A DNA stretch of 64,000 nt from Denitratimonas sp037478135 (GTDB taxonomy: Bacteria > Pseudomonadota > Gammaproteobacteria > Xanthomonadales > Xanthomonadaceae): NCBI RefSeq assembly GCF_037478135.1, contig NZ_JBBHDV010000007.1:114531-178530 (forward strand). The letters are read 5' to 3'. The translations under genes and the position numbers were made by a program. The notes under the pieces were generated by a model. The model did not search any database. It was given only the letters and a program-made list of their open reading frames with translations, and was not told where the DNA came from. Positions 43,798 through 53,073 of the stretch are shown here, piece after piece (position 1 is the first letter of the stretch; each line of letters starts with the position of its first letter).

Positions 43798-45207
43798 TCA
43801 CAGCCCGTAGTAGAGGCTGTATTCGAGCGGGTGGGTGGCGGCGCGGAAGCGGGTGACCTCCTGCATCTTCAATGCGATGTAGGCATCGATGAAGTCGTCG
43901 CTGAAGACCTCGCCGGCCTTGAGGAAATCGCGGTCCGTATCCAGCGCTTCCAGCGCCTGGTCCAGCGAATGGCAGACGGTCGGGATGTTCTTCTCTTCCT
44001 CCGGCGGCAGGTCGTACAGATCCTTGTCGCTGGGCGCGCCTGGATCGATGCGGTTGCGGATGCCGTCCAGGCCGGCCATCAGCAGCGCAGCGAAGGTCAG
44101 ATAGCCGGACTGCATCGGGTCCGGGAAGCGCATTTCGATACGTCGCGCCTTGGGGCTGGCGACCCACGGAATGCGGCACGAGGCCGAGCGGTTGCGGGCC
44201 GAATAGGCCAGCATCACCGGTGCCTCGAAACCGGGCACCAGGCGCTTGTAGCTGTTGGTGGAGGCATTGCTGAAAGCATTGATCGCGCGCGCATGCTTGA
44301 AGATACCGCCGATGTACCACAGCGCCATCTGGCTCAGTCCGCCGTAGCCTTCGCCGGCGAACAGGTTCTGCCCGTCGCGCGACAGCGACTGGTGCACGTG
44401 CATGCCGGAACCGTTGTCGCCGACCAGCGGCTTGGGCATGAAGGTGGCGGTCTTGCCGTTCTGGTGCGCGACATTCCTGACCACGTGCTTGAGCGCCAAC
44501 AGTTCGTCGGCCTTCTTCACCAGCGAGTTGTACTTGACCCCGATTTCGCACTGGCCGGCATTGGCCACTTCGTGGTGGTGCACTTCCACTTCGATGCCGA
44601 TGCTTTCCAGCACCTTGACCATTTCCGCGCGCAGATCGTGCAGCGAATCGGCCGGCGCCAGCGGCAGGTAGCCGCCCTTCACACCGGGGCGGTAGCCGGT
44701 GTTGCCGTGCGCGTAGTCGCGCGAGGAATTCCAGTGCGCTTCCTCGGATTCGATCTGGAAGAAGGTGTGGCCCATGTCGTTGGCCCAGCGCACCGAATCG
44801 AACACGAAGAACTCCGGCTCCGGCCCGAAGAACGCGGTATCGGCGATGCCGCTGGATTTCAGGAAGGCCTCGGCGCGGCGCGCGATCGAGCGCGGGCAGC
44901 GGCTGTAGGCCTGCATCGTGGCCGGCTCCAGCACATCGCAGACCAGCACCAGGGTGGGATCGACGGTGAACGGATCCAGATAGGCGCTGTCCGGATCAGG
45001 CAACAGCACCATGTCCGATTCGCTGATGCCCTTCCAGCCCGGAATCGAGGAACCGTCGAACATCTTTCCATCCTCGAACAGCGCCGGCTCCACCACGCGG
45101 ATCGGGTAGGTGAGGTGGTGCTGGCGGCCGGCCATGTCGGCAAAGCGCAGATCGACGAACTCGACGGCATTGTCGTGGATCAGCTGCTGGATCTTTTCAT
45201 GGGACAT
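43798..45207 (-). CDS. glnA: Glutamine synthetase, type I (GSI-beta)
   Basis: 469 residues from the ATG at 45207, the E. coli GlnA length. It makes glutamine from glutamate, ammonia and ATP. Conserved blocks: DGSSIPGW, FFGPEPEFFVFD, NAGQCEIGVKYN, NGSGMHVHQS, and Y398 in DKDLYDLPPEE, the adenylylation tyrosine, so the enzyme is switched by GlnE. Its upstream region has a sigma-54 promoter and two NtrC-type sites. Confidence 0.98.
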   Translation of the reverse strand: MSHEKIQQLIHDNAVEFVDLRFADMAGRQHHLTYPIRVVEPALFEDGKMFDGSSIPGWKGISESDMVLLPDPDSAYLDPFTVDPTLVLVCDVLEPATMQAYSRCPRSIARRAEAFLKSSGIADTAFFGPEPEFFVFDSVRWANDMGHTFFQIESEEAHWNSSRDYAHGNTGYRPGVKGGYLPLAPADSLHDLRAEMVKVLESIGIEVEVHHHEVANAGQCEIGVKYNSLVKKADELLALKHVVRNVAHQNGKTATFMPKPLVGDNGSGMHVHQSLSRDGQNLFAGEGYGGLSQMALWYIGGIFKHARAINAFSNASTNSYKRLVPGFEAPVMLAYSARNRSASCRIPWVASPKARRIEMRFPDPMQSGYLTFAALLMAGLDGIRNRIDPGAPSDKDLYDLPPEEEKNIPTVCHSLDQALEALDTDRDFLKAGEVFSDDFIDAYIALKMQEVTRFRAATHPLEYSLYYGL

Positions 45208-45250
45208 CGAGGCGGTTCCTGAAAATGGGTGGAAAGGTCGGGAGATGCAT

Positions 45251-45266
45251 GGCAAGACTTGTGCCA
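45251..45266 (-). promoter_or_regulatory. Sigma-54 (-24/-12) promoter of glnA
   Basis: The minus strand reads TGGCACAAGTCTTGCC: GG and GC ten bases apart, matching TGGCAC-N5-TTGC of RpoN promoters. The GC at 45253-45252 places the start of transcription at about 45240, 33 bp before the glnA ATG. Confidence 0.88.
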
Positions 45267-45353
45267 AAGCCGTGCCAGGGCCGAAAACGGCTTGGACATG
45301 CCGTTTTCATGCGCTTTGTGGGGCATCGGTAGGGATCAGGCTTGAATCGGGAC

Positions 45354-45368
45354 GCACTGCTACGGTGC
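45354..45368. promoter_or_regulatory. NtrC site 2 upstream of glnA (weaker)
   Basis: GCAC-N7-GTGC, centred about 121 bp upstream of the predicted start. The longer palindrome ACGCAC/GTGCGT followed by TTTTTT could also work as a plus-strand terminator. Confidence 0.7.
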
Positions 45369-45384
45369 GTTTTTTCAGTTTTGC

Positions 45385-45401
45385 TGCACCATGGTGGTGC
45401 A
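45385..45401. promoter_or_regulatory. NtrC site 1 upstream of glnA (perfect palindrome arms)
   Basis: TGCACCATGGTGGTGCA, the consensus TGCACC-N5-GGTGCA. Its centre is 32 bp from that of the weaker site, the same helical face and the same separation as the two strong sites at E. coli glnAp2. Confidence 0.85.
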
Positions 45402-45438
45402 CTTATCGCAACACCGGCCAGACCACTGCGGTGACGGC

Positions 45439-47421
45439 TCAGGCCACACGCAAGCTGGTTTCAACCCGGTTGCGGCCCGATTCCTTGGCCCGATACAGCG
45501 CCCGGTCGGCCTGTTCGATCAGGCCTTCCAGCGTGGTGGTGCTGTCATCGGCCGGACGCGCGGTGACGCCGATGCTCAACGTCACGGCTGGCAGTTCCGG
45601 TGCGCGCCAGGCTTCCACCGCGGCGCGTGCCTGCTCGGCAAAGCGGCGGGCATGCTCCAGATCGTGGCCCGGCAGCACCAGCAGGAATTCCTCGCCGCCG
45701 TAACGCGCCAGCAGACCGCCCTCGGGCACCTGCGTGACCAGCACCTGCGCCACCTGTTGCAGCACGCGGTCGCCGGTGGCGTGGCCGTGCTGGTCGTTGA
45801 CCGATTTGAAGCGGTCCACATCCAGCAGCAGCACCGCCAGCGCCCTGCGCGCGACGATCTCGCCGGCCAGCATCGCCAGCACCTGGCGGCGGTTGGCCAG
45901 CCCGGTCAGGGTGTCGGTATTGGCTGCCACGGCGAGCGTATCGACGCGCGCCTGCAAGGCCTCGTGCGCCTGGGTCAGCGCCAGCCGGTTGCGTTTCAGT
46001 TCGCGGTTGCTGATCGCAAGTTCGCGGCTGATCCGGCGGCTGCGGCCAAAACCCCAGGCCAGCAACAGCGTGGCCAAGGCCAGCCCGAAACTCAGCGCAA
46101 ATCCGAAACGGCGCTGCTGGGCCTGGCGCGCCAGCCGCAGCTGCTGGATCTCGTTTTCGTGCGTCAGCAGTTCGATCTGGCGCGCGTTGTCGGCGGCCTG
46201 ATGGCGGTATTCGATCAGGGCCACGCGCCGGTTCATGTCGCGCCCGCTGAGCTGGTCCTGCAATTCCAGCGCGGTTTCGGCCAGACGCAGCGCGCCGGCC
46301 TGATCACCGCTTTCGCGCAGCAGCGGGATCACCAGACGGTAGGCATCGAGCATCTGCGGTGCATCGTTGGCCGCTTCGTAATTGGGCAGGGCCTGGGCGA
46401 AGCGTTCCAGCGCCACGTCGGTATCGCCTTGCTGCAGCGCGACCCGGCCAAGCGAGAACATCGCGTCGGCGGCGGTGCGGTCCTGGGTGATTGAACGGCT
46501 CAGATGATGAGCTTCTTCCAGCATCTGCCGTGCTTCGTCCAGACGCTCCAGCCCCAGCAGCGCCCGGCCGCGTTCCAGTGCGCTGTAGGCCAGTCCCGGC
46601 ACGCTGCCGCTCTGCACCGCCAGCGCATACGAACGTGCGGTGTAATCCAATGCGTCCTGGTGCCGGTCGTCGTCATTGGCCACGCGCGCCAGGCTGCCCA
46701 GCAGCGCGGCGGCGCGCATCGGATCAGGCAGGGTCAGGGCCTTGTCCAGACCGCGTTCCAGATGCTCGCGCGCTTCGGGCAGATCGTTCATCCGGTGATA
46801 CAGCAGGCCGAGATAGTGATAGGTGCGGTCGGTCGGCACATCGGCGCCGCCACGCTGCAATGCCAGGGCCTCGTCCAGCGCGCCCATCGCCTGGGCGAAC
46901 TGGCCGCGATTGAGCAGCACCAGGCCCAGATGGGTCAGCGCGGTGCCTTCGCCATCGTGATCGCGCAGCACGCGGAACCCTTCGATCGCTTCCTGCAGCC
47001 CCTCTTGCGCTTCGGGCAGCAGGCCACGGCGGCGATCCAGCAGGGCCAGCTCCATCCGCGCATCCGAGGCGATGCGCAGATCCATATCGCGCGCGGCATC
47101 GGCCAGGCGCTGGCGTTGCAGGCTTTCGAAAGTGTCGTAGCGGCCTTCCTGGAAGGCCAAAGCCGCCAGCGCTGAACGGGCCTGATCGATGGCGGCAGCG
47201 TCTTGCCGCTGGTCGGCCTCATGCAGCAACTCACGCCAGATCCGGCCGGCGGCAGCGGCATCACCGTTCCACAGTTGCGCCCAAGCCTCGCCGACCCGGG
47301 GATCGGTGCTGGAAGCGTGCACTGCAGCGGCCGGCAGCCACAGCAGGGCCAGCACCAGCGCCATACCTGGTCCACGGCGGCGTGCCACGCGACATCCTCC
47401 CGAAACCGTCAATCCAACCAT
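45439..47421 (-). CDS. TPR-GGDEF diguanylate cyclase, membrane-bound
   Basis: 660 residues from the ATG at 47421; an ATG 18 codons later is possible. It has a signal peptide or first helix (MALVLALLWLPAAAVHA), a periplasmic tandem-TPR sensor (about 60-440), a transmembrane helix (about 466-485), a coiled coil, and a C-terminal GGDEF domain with RYGGEEF at 573-579. The inhibitory-site position reads PEGG, so no RxxD feedback. It should make cyclic-di-GMP in response to a periplasmic protein or envelope signal. Confidence 0.9.
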   Translation of the reverse strand: MVGLTVSGGCRVARRRGPGMALVLALLWLPAAAVHASSTDPRVGEAWAQLWNGDAAAAGRIWRELLHEADQRQDAAAIDQARSALAALAFQEGRYDTFESLQRQRLADAARDMDLRIASDARMELALLDRRRGLLPEAQEGLQEAIEGFRVLRDHDGEGTALTHLGLVLLNRGQFAQAMGALDEALALQRGGADVPTDRTYHYLGLLYHRMNDLPEAREHLERGLDKALTLPDPMRAAALLGSLARVANDDDRHQDALDYTARSYALAVQSGSVPGLAYSALERGRALLGLERLDEARQMLEEAHHLSRSITQDRTAADAMFSLGRVALQQGDTDVALERFAQALPNYEAANDAPQMLDAYRLVIPLLRESGDQAGALRLAETALELQDQLSGRDMNRRVALIEYRHQAADNARQIELLTHENEIQQLRLARQAQQRRFGFALSFGLALATLLLAWGFGRSRRISRELAISNRELKRNRLALTQAHEALQARVDTLAVAANTDTLTGLANRRQVLAMLAGEIVARRALAVLLLDVDRFKSVNDQHGHATGDRVLQQVAQVLVTQVPEGGLLARYGGEEFLLVLPGHDLEHARRFAEQARAAVEAWRAPELPAVTLSIGVTARPADDSTTTLEGLIEQADRALYRAKESGRNRVETSLRVA

Positions 47422-47538
47422 GGTAAGGGGTTCATCGCGTGATCGCAGGCGGCTTGCCGGCACAGTGATCCGGCTCACATCCTGATGCCGATAGGGCGCA
47501 GCGGCCACCGGAACGGCATCCCGGTGGCCGCAGGCGTG

Positions 47539-47985
47539 TCAGGCGGCGCGTTCGACTTCGCGCTTGAGCGCACGCATCTGGTCGTGCATCGCGCGCACCT
47601 GCGGCAGGTGCTGCTGGGCGATGGCGCGCAGTGCCGCATCCTCGGATACCGCCAGTGCATCGCGGAAGGCTTCGAGGATGCGGTCCTCGGATTCTTCCAG
47701 CTGTGCGATGTAGCGGGCGTCCGGGTCGCGACTCATGCTGGCGCGCAGGTCGGCATAGCCCTTGCGCAGCGTACCCATCACGGTTCCGCCTTCGGTCGGC
47801 GTCTCACCCAGACGGGCGACGTGCTGTCCCAGGTCGGTGACGATCGCGCGCTTGCTCGCCGCCATGCGCATGAACAGCGCCCGGTAGCCGGCGTTGTCGG
47901 TGTTCTTGGCGGCATCATCGTAGAAGGCGATACCGTCGTTCAGCACTTCGATCAGTTCGTTGAGGTTGGTGGTGGTGCGGGTCAT
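47539..47985 (-). CDS. PA2169-family four-helix-bundle protein (ferritin-like DUF2383)
   Basis: 148 residues from the ATG at 47985 with AGGAG 6 bp upstream; the much longer upstream frame has no such site. Four predicted helices, starting LNELIEVLNDGIAFYDDAAKNTDNAGYRALFMRMAASKR, the hallmark of the PA2169 family (ferritin-like fold, function unknown). Stress or stationary-phase roles have been suggested for relatives. Confidence 0.88.
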   Translation of the reverse strand: MTRTTTNLNELIEVLNDGIAFYDDAAKNTDNAGYRALFMRMAASKRAIVTDLGQHVARLGETPTEGGTVMGTLRKGYADLRASMSRDPDARYIAQLEESEDRILEAFRDALAVSEDAALRAIAQQHLPQVRAMHDQMRALKREVERAA

Positions 47986-48195
47986 GGCGTTCTCCTTGGA
48001 TATGGGACGAAGCGAGACCGGCCGTGCCGGAAACTCCCCTGTCCCACAGCAGGACCCGTGCCAGCGTGCGAAAGCCACGTGCAGCGCGGCTTTCGCCCGC
48101 TTCTCCTGCACCTGTCCCCTTACCGGATCGCGCAACTTGCAGGGCACACCAGTGCGCCATCCTGCATCCTGCACCGCGCCGTTGCGGCGCAGCCA

Positions 48196-49038
48196 TCAGC
48201 GCAGCAGGAAATACCAGGCCAACACCGCGACACCCAGCAACACGCGGTAAATCGCGAACGGCGCGGTGCCGATGCGGCGGATCACGCCAAGGAAGAAATG
48301 GATCACGAAAAGGCCAGCCAACGCCGCGATCGCCGCGCCCAGCAGCATGTCGCCGATGCCATCATCCAGCGCATGCCGCGTCTGCCAGACCGCGTGCGCG
48401 GTGGCCAGCACCATGACCGGAATCGACAGCAGGAACGAATAACGCGCCGCCCGCGCCCGATCCAGCCCGAGGAACATGCCGGCGGTCATCGTCGCGCCTG
48501 AACGCGACACGCCCGGCATCAGCGCCAGCGCCTGGGCGCAACCGATCAGCACCGCGCGCCGCATCGAAAGCCCGGTGAACAGTTCGCCGGCCGGCCCTTC
48601 CAGCTGCGCCTGCGTGGCGGGCGGATGGCGGCGCGAATAGCGGTCCGCCAGCCACAACAACACACCGAACACGATCAGGTTCAGCGCGATCGTCACAGGA
48701 TGCCGCAGCAGCATCGCACCTGCATCGCCCAGCGCCAGCCCGACCAGCCCGGCCGGAATCGTCGCCAGCGCGATGCCGAAGGCCAGACGCTGGGTCGGGC
48801 TCAGGCGCTGGCCCGGCCGCCAGGCCAAAGTCTCGCGCACCAGCTCCCAGACATCGCGGCGGAAATACAGCATCACCGCCAGAAGGGTGCCGAAATGCAG
48901 TGCCAGATCGAAGCTCAGGCCCTGGTATTCCCAGCCGAACAGCTCGCTGGCCAGCACCAGATGGCCGGAACTGGAAATCGGCAGGAACTCGGTCAGCGCC
49001 TGCAACAGCGCCAGGATCAGGATGTGGACGAAATCCAT
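48196..49038 (-). CDS. uppP: Undecaprenyl-diphosphatase
   Basis: 280 residues, an integral membrane phosphatase (UppP/BacA) that recycles undecaprenyl diphosphate for peptidoglycan and other envelope glycans and gives bacitracin resistance. The catalytic motifs are visible: ALTEFLPISSSGHLVL (Glu-rich) and MPGVSRSGATMTAG (Arg-Ser). About eight helices. It is the last gene of a ybhB-orf-uppP unit. Confidence 0.96.
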   Translation of the reverse strand: MDFVHILILALLQALTEFLPISSSGHLVLASELFGWEYQGLSFDLALHFGTLLAVMLYFRRDVWELVRETLAWRPGQRLSPTQRLAFGIALATIPAGLVGLALGDAGAMLLRHPVTIALNLIVFGVLLWLADRYSRRHPPATQAQLEGPAGELFTGLSMRRAVLIGCAQALALMPGVSRSGATMTAGMFLGLDRARAARYSFLLSIPVMVLATAHAVWQTRHALDDGIGDMLLGAAIAALAGLFVIHFFLGVIRRIGTAPFAIYRVLLGVAVLAWYFLLR

Positions 49039-49044
49039 GCGGAA

Positions 49045-49305
49045 TCAGTCCCGCTGGCCGGCAGCGCCGGCAGCGCCGGCACCACGTTCGGCGATGTCGA
49101 ACATCGCCCGCCCGATCTGGCCCAGCAGCACCGCCAGCAGCGCCAGTGCGACGAGAAACAGGCCCTGCACCCCGCCCGGCTTCAACGTCGCCATCGCCCA
49201 GACCGCCAGCGGCAGCGACACGCACAGGCCGAGCCAGCCGACAACGCTGAACAACGCCGCGATGAAGCGCCCGGAACGGTAACGGCCCGCGCCTTGCGCG
49301 CCCAC
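49045..49305 (-). CDS. Small two-helix membrane protein
   Basis: 86 residues with a GTG start at 49303-49305, placed immediately after the ybhB stop. Two hydrophobic helices (about 14-37 and 45-67) and a Gly/Ala-rich tail. No family recognised. It sits between ybhB and uppP with gaps of 0 and 6 bp, so it is cotranscribed and possibly translationally coupled. Confidence 0.7.
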   Translation of the reverse strand: MGAQGAGRYRSGRFIAALFSVVGWLGLCVSLPLAVWAMATLKPGGVQGLFLVALALLAVLLGQIGRAMFDIAERGAGAAGAAGQRD

Positions 49306-49932
49306 TCAGGCCACCGCCGGGTTCAGGCTGTAGGTGCCGTACAGCACCGCCTCGCCCAGCACATGCCCGTGCATCGCCGCCATCACCTGACCGGCGGTGA
49401 AGGACTGCGGCAGCTCCAGACGCGCCACATCCAGCGCGAACAGGCGGAAGAAATAACGGTGCACGATGGCATCGTTGAACGGCGGGCACGGGCCGTCGTA
49501 GCCGTGATAGCGGCCTTCCATGTCCGGATCACCGGCGAACCAGCCGGTGTAATCGTTCAGCCCCTGCCGCACACCGCCTGCCGCCGCGCCCGGCTTGCCG
49601 CGCGCGGTCACGCCCTGCGAATACGCACCGGCCTCGATCTGCCGCACCTCCGCCGGCACATCGACCAGCACCCAGTGCACGAACTCCACCCGTGGCAGAT
49701 CGGCCGGCACCGTGCGCCCGGCCTGATTGACGTCATCGGCGCGCGAGGGTGCATCTGGATCCACACACAACAGCACGAACGAGGCCGTGCCTGCGGGCAC
49801 GTCATCCCAGGCCAGATGCGGATTGCGGTTGTCGGAAAGCACGATCGGCTCGCCGCCATCGCCAGGCCGACCGAAGGCGAATTCGGCCGGAATCGGGCCG
49901 CGCGCGGGGAAACTGTTGCTGTGGATTTTCAT
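49306..49932 (-). CDS. YbhB/YbcL-family PEBP-like protein
   Basis: 208 residues of the phosphatidylethanolamine-binding-protein/Raf-kinase-inhibitor-like family. Ligand-site blocks: VLLCVDPDAPSRAD (CVDPDAP), VHWVLVDVPAEVRQI, GYDGPCPPFNDAIVHRYFFRLFALD (GPCPP, HRYFF). No signal peptide. AAGGAG lies 9 bp before the ATG. It is the first gene of the uppP unit. The biochemical role of bacterial members is not settled. Confidence 0.92.
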   Translation of the reverse strand: MKIHSNSFPARGPIPAEFAFGRPGDGGEPIVLSDNRNPHLAWDDVPAGTASFVLLCVDPDAPSRADDVNQAGRTVPADLPRVEFVHWVLVDVPAEVRQIEAGAYSQGVTARGKPGAAAGGVRQGLNDYTGWFAGDPDMEGRYHGYDGPCPPFNDAIVHRYFFRLFALDVARLELPQSFTAGQVMAAMHGHVLGEAVLYGTYSLNPAVA

Positions 49933-50029
49933 CGCCCGGATCTCCTTGTTGCAGGCATCGGTCTCAGGAAAAGTTCGGCACCGCCCGGCGGCGCAGCCGC
50001 ATAGCCTATCGGCAACGCCGGATGACTGC

Positions 50030-51031
50030 TCAATGCGCGTCGACAGCCTGCATCAGGCGCGTGGCGATCCAGTCCTCGGCAAAACCATGCAGCCGGTAGT
50101 TCTGGATGAAACCGCAGTGGCCGCCGCAGCCGGCGATCTCCAGATGCGCATGCGCGGGCAGCCGCAGGCGGTGGAAATCCTCAACCGGAATGATCGGATC
50201 ATCGGCCGCGGTCAGGATGCTGACCGGCACCGACAACGCCGCCAGCCGCTCGCCTTCGATCGAATAGCCGTCCAGATAGTTCTCGACCGTGCCGAAATCG
50301 GTATGGCGCTCGACCAGGGTGCGGGTCAGGCCGCGCACCCCGCCGCGGAAATCCTCGCGCGCAAACTGGAAGGCGTCCGGATACAGCGCCTGCTTGCGGC
50401 GTAGCGAGCGGGTCCACTTGAGCATGAAATACTGCTGGTAGAACCACGGCGCCGACTCGATCGCCAGCATCCCGGCACGCGGGCTGATCACCGGGCACAC
50501 CGCCGCCGCATGCAGCAGTGGCAGCCCGGCCTGTGGCGCCTGCAGCGCGACCCGCAACGCGAAATTGCCCCCGAGCGAATAGCCGGCCAGCAGCAGCGCC
50601 CGCTGCGGCACGCGCTGCGCCAGATCGCCGATCGCGCCGACCACCTCGTCGATCAGGCAGGAATGGAACAGGCCCGGATTCAGACCATGGGTATCGCCGT
50701 GATCGCGGAAGTGCAGCCGAAACACATCGAAACCAGCGTCCAGCAGGCGCGCACCGGTGTGCAGCACATAGTTCGAATCGACCCGGCCTTCCCAGCCGTG
50801 CAGCAGCACCACCAACCCGCGTGCGCTGCCGGCCTGCTCCTGCGTAGTCAGAAACCCCTGCAAACGCACGCCGTTGCCGCCATCCAGGATCAGCTCGCGC
50901 GCCTGCGCTTCCAGCCGCTGCGCAGCCCGGCGCGCGGCGAATTTGCGCAAGCGGCTGGAGGCCAGCACCGATTGCAGATGCCGGTTGCGCAGCAAGGCCG
51001 GCGGCTGGAACGCGGCGGGCAGCGCGCTCAT
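50030..51031 (-). CDS. YheT-family alpha/beta hydrolase
   Basis: 333 residues of the ABHD1/YheT esterase family. The family block LLRNRHLQSVL is near the N-terminus. The oxyanion region is LHGWEG, the nucleophile elbow GYSLGGN, and the terminal His lies in GGHCGF. The ATG overlaps the stop of the PlsC-type gene (ATGA at 51028-51031), so the pair is coupled and may both act on membrane lipids. Confidence 0.9.
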   Translation of the reverse strand: MSALPAAFQPPALLRNRHLQSVLASSRLRKFAARRAAQRLEAQARELILDGGNGVRLQGFLTTQEQAGSARGLVVLLHGWEGRVDSNYVLHTGARLLDAGFDVFRLHFRDHGDTHGLNPGLFHSCLIDEVVGAIGDLAQRVPQRALLLAGYSLGGNFALRVALQAPQAGLPLLHAAAVCPVISPRAGMLAIESAPWFYQQYFMLKWTRSLRRKQALYPDAFQFAREDFRGGVRGLTRTLVERHTDFGTVENYLDGYSIEGERLAALSVPVSILTAADDPIIPVEDFHRLRLPAHAHLEIAGCGGHCGFIQNYRLHGFAEDWIATRLMQAVDAH

Positions 51032-51813
51032 GAAGCCATCGCCCCGATGATGCGTTCGCGCGCCTGTTCGGCCAGCCGGCGGCGGCCTTCTTCACCCGGC
51101 ATCACCGGCGGCAGGAAATGCACTTCGGCCACGCGCCCGGGCTCGCCCAGCAGGCGCAGGAAGTTCTGCAGGAAATTCTCGCCGCGCGCGAACGCCACGG
51201 TGGTCTGGGCATTGCCGCCCTCGCCATAGCGCAGCGCCACCGGCTGCACCGGCACCTGGGCCTCGAACGCGCACTGGAAGATGCGCGCATGGAAAGTGCG
51301 GACCTCATCGCCGCCGGTGGTGCCGCCTTCCGGGAACACGCCCACCGCCTGGCCCGAATCCAGCCGCCCGACCATCATTTCCAGCACCCCGTTGAGCGAG
51401 GCATTGCTGCCGCGGGTGTGATAGATGGTGCCGGCGCGGCTGGCCAGCCAACCGATCAGCGGCCAGCGGTCAATCTCGGCCTTGGCCACGAAGCCGACCA
51501 CGCGCTGGCTGTGCACCAGTTCGATGTCGATCCACGAGACATGGTTGGCGACCAGCAGATGCGCGCCGCGCAGCGGCTCGCCGATGCGGCGCACGCGGAA
51601 ACCGAAGATGCGCATCAAGCCACCGGACCAGGCCCGGATGACCCGGTGATCGACCCGTTCACCGTCCAGCGTCCAGCGCGCGGTGAAGCGGTTGATCAGC
51701 AGCAGCGTCGGCGGCAGCCCGAGCACGATGTGCAGCAGCAGCAACGGCACGCGCAGGACGTAGCGCAAGGGCCGCAGCGGATCGCGTTGCATCGGTACAG
51801 GCACCTCGATCAT
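51028..51813 (-). CDS. 1-acyl-sn-glycerol-3-phosphate acyltransferase (PlsC family)
   Basis: 261 residues from ATG 51813; ATG at 51792 is an alternative. An N-terminal membrane helix (about 17-42) precedes the acyltransferase motif H91 to D96 (NHVSWID), motif II-like GTIYHTRGS, and FPEGGTTGG. The role is transfer of a second acyl chain to lysophosphatidate or a similar lipid. It overlaps the YheT-type gene. Confidence 0.9.
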   Translation of the reverse strand: MIEVPVPMQRDPLRPLRYVLRVPLLLLHIVLGLPPTLLLINRFTARWTLDGERVDHRVIRAWSGGLMRIFGFRVRRIGEPLRGAHLLVANHVSWIDIELVHSQRVVGFVAKAEIDRWPLIGWLASRAGTIYHTRGSNASLNGVLEMMVGRLDSGQAVGVFPEGGTTGGDEVRTFHARIFQCAFEAQVPVQPVALRYGEGGNAQTTVAFARGENFLQNFLRLLGEPGRVAEVHFLPPVMPGEEGRRRLAEQARERIIGAMAS

Positions 51814-51948
51814 GAACGTGGACCAGAGACAGGACCGCAATACGATACCGGCTGGTTTGGAGCATTCCATCCAATCGCCGCTGTCGGCAGCGCTGATCGG
51901 TTCAGCCGGCGCTTGCGGCATGCCGCAAGCGGGGCCATCAGTCCGGTA

Positions 51949-52380
51949 TCAGCGCCGGCGCGGCACCACTGCCAAGGTCAGGCGCGACACGCAGGTCAGG
52001 CGCCCGGCCTCGTCCTCTATCCGGATATCCCACACCTGGGTATTGCGCCCCACGTGCAGTGCACGCGCGGTGCCGGTGACGCTACCTTCGGTCACGGCGC
52101 GGATGTGGTTGGCGGAAATCTCCAGCCCGACCGCCATCGACACTTCCGGATCAAGGCACAGGTTGCCGGCCACGCTGCCCAGGGTTTCGGCCAGCGCCAC
52201 CGAGGCGCCGCCATGCAGCAGGCCGAACGGCTGGCGGGTGCGCGCATCCACCGGCATCGTGCCGCGCAGCCAGTCCTCGCCCTGCGCGGTGATACGGATG
52301 CCCAGATGGCTCACCAGCGAATCGGCGCTGCTGGCGTTGAGTTCCTCCAGCGATGGCTGCCGCAGGAACGGACCCGCCAT
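51949..52380 (-). CDS. Hotdog-fold thioesterase (PaaI/YdiI type)
   Basis: 143 residues, single hotdog domain. The catalytic region is QPFGLLHGGASVALAETLGS, with Glu in the helix as in YdiI/EntH-type acyl-CoA or aryl-CoA thioesterases. Its start lies 2 bp after the stop of the DUF1232 gene, so the two form an operon. Confidence 0.92.
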   Translation of the reverse strand: MAGPFLRQPSLEELNASSADSLVSHLGIRITAQGEDWLRGTMPVDARTRQPFGLLHGGASVALAETLGSVAGNLCLDPEVSMAVGLEISANHIRAVTEGSVTGTARALHVGRNTQVWDIRIEDEAGRLTCVSRLTLAVVPRRR

Positions 52381-52382
52381 GG

Positions 52383-52997
52383 TCAGCGCACCCGGAAGAT
52401 GCTGGGGCGCCAGCTCGATGCGGCGTAGTTGCGGCGGCTGGCATAGCCGCTGGACGCGCCGTAACCGGCGCCGAAATCACGCTCGCGGCGCTGATGCATG
52501 CGGTTCTGCAGCTCCACGCGGCGCGACTCCAGCCAGTCGGCAGAACCCACGGTGGCCGGATCCAGACCAAGGCGACGCGCTTCGGACTCGCGGAAATCGC
52601 AGAAATCGTCGTACGCATCGATCTCGTGCTTGAGGTCGCGCACGCACAACTCGATCATGATCGCGTCGTCCAGATAGCCCAGCACCGGCACCGAATCGGG
52701 GATCACATCGGCCGGATCGGCGAAGTACACCAGCGCCGCGAGCACGCGCTTGCGGTCTTCCTCGCTCAGCGACCAGCCCTCATCGCGCACCATCGCGATC
52801 AGGTTGTCGAGCTTGGTCAGGCGCTGGGAAATGAAGTCCGGCACCGGCGTGGCCTGGGCCTGCTTCAGCAGCTCTTCGCCAGCCCGGATGATCTCCTCCT
52901 GGCTCTTGTTGGCGGCGGCCTCGGTGGCACCGCGCTGGGCGGCGACGAAATGCTCGAGATCCTGATCGCTCAGCTCGAACGAAATGCTCAAGGGCAT
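52383..52997 (-). CDS. YkvA-like DUF1232 protein
   Basis: 204 residues. The central domain has the DUF1232 signature YFADPADVIPDSVPVLGYLDDAIMI, flanked by an N-terminal helical region and a C-terminal Arg/Ser-rich tail. It has one possible membrane-associated helix but no clear signal peptide. Function unknown. Confidence 0.88.
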   Translation of the reverse strand: MPLSISFELSDQDLEHFVAAQRGATEAAANKSQEEIIRAGEELLKQAQATPVPDFISQRLTKLDNLIAMVRDEGWSLSEEDRKRVLAALVYFADPADVIPDSVPVLGYLDDAIMIELCVRDLKHEIDAYDDFCDFRESEARRLGLDPATVGSADWLESRRVELQNRMHQRRERDFGAGYGASSGYASRRNYAASSWRPSIFRVR

Positions 52998-53073
52998 GGG
53001 GAAGTCCTGCTTACGACGGGAGGAAGCCGCCAGCCTAGCGAAGCGGGCGCGAGAGCGTCAATGTCGGAGGGGC

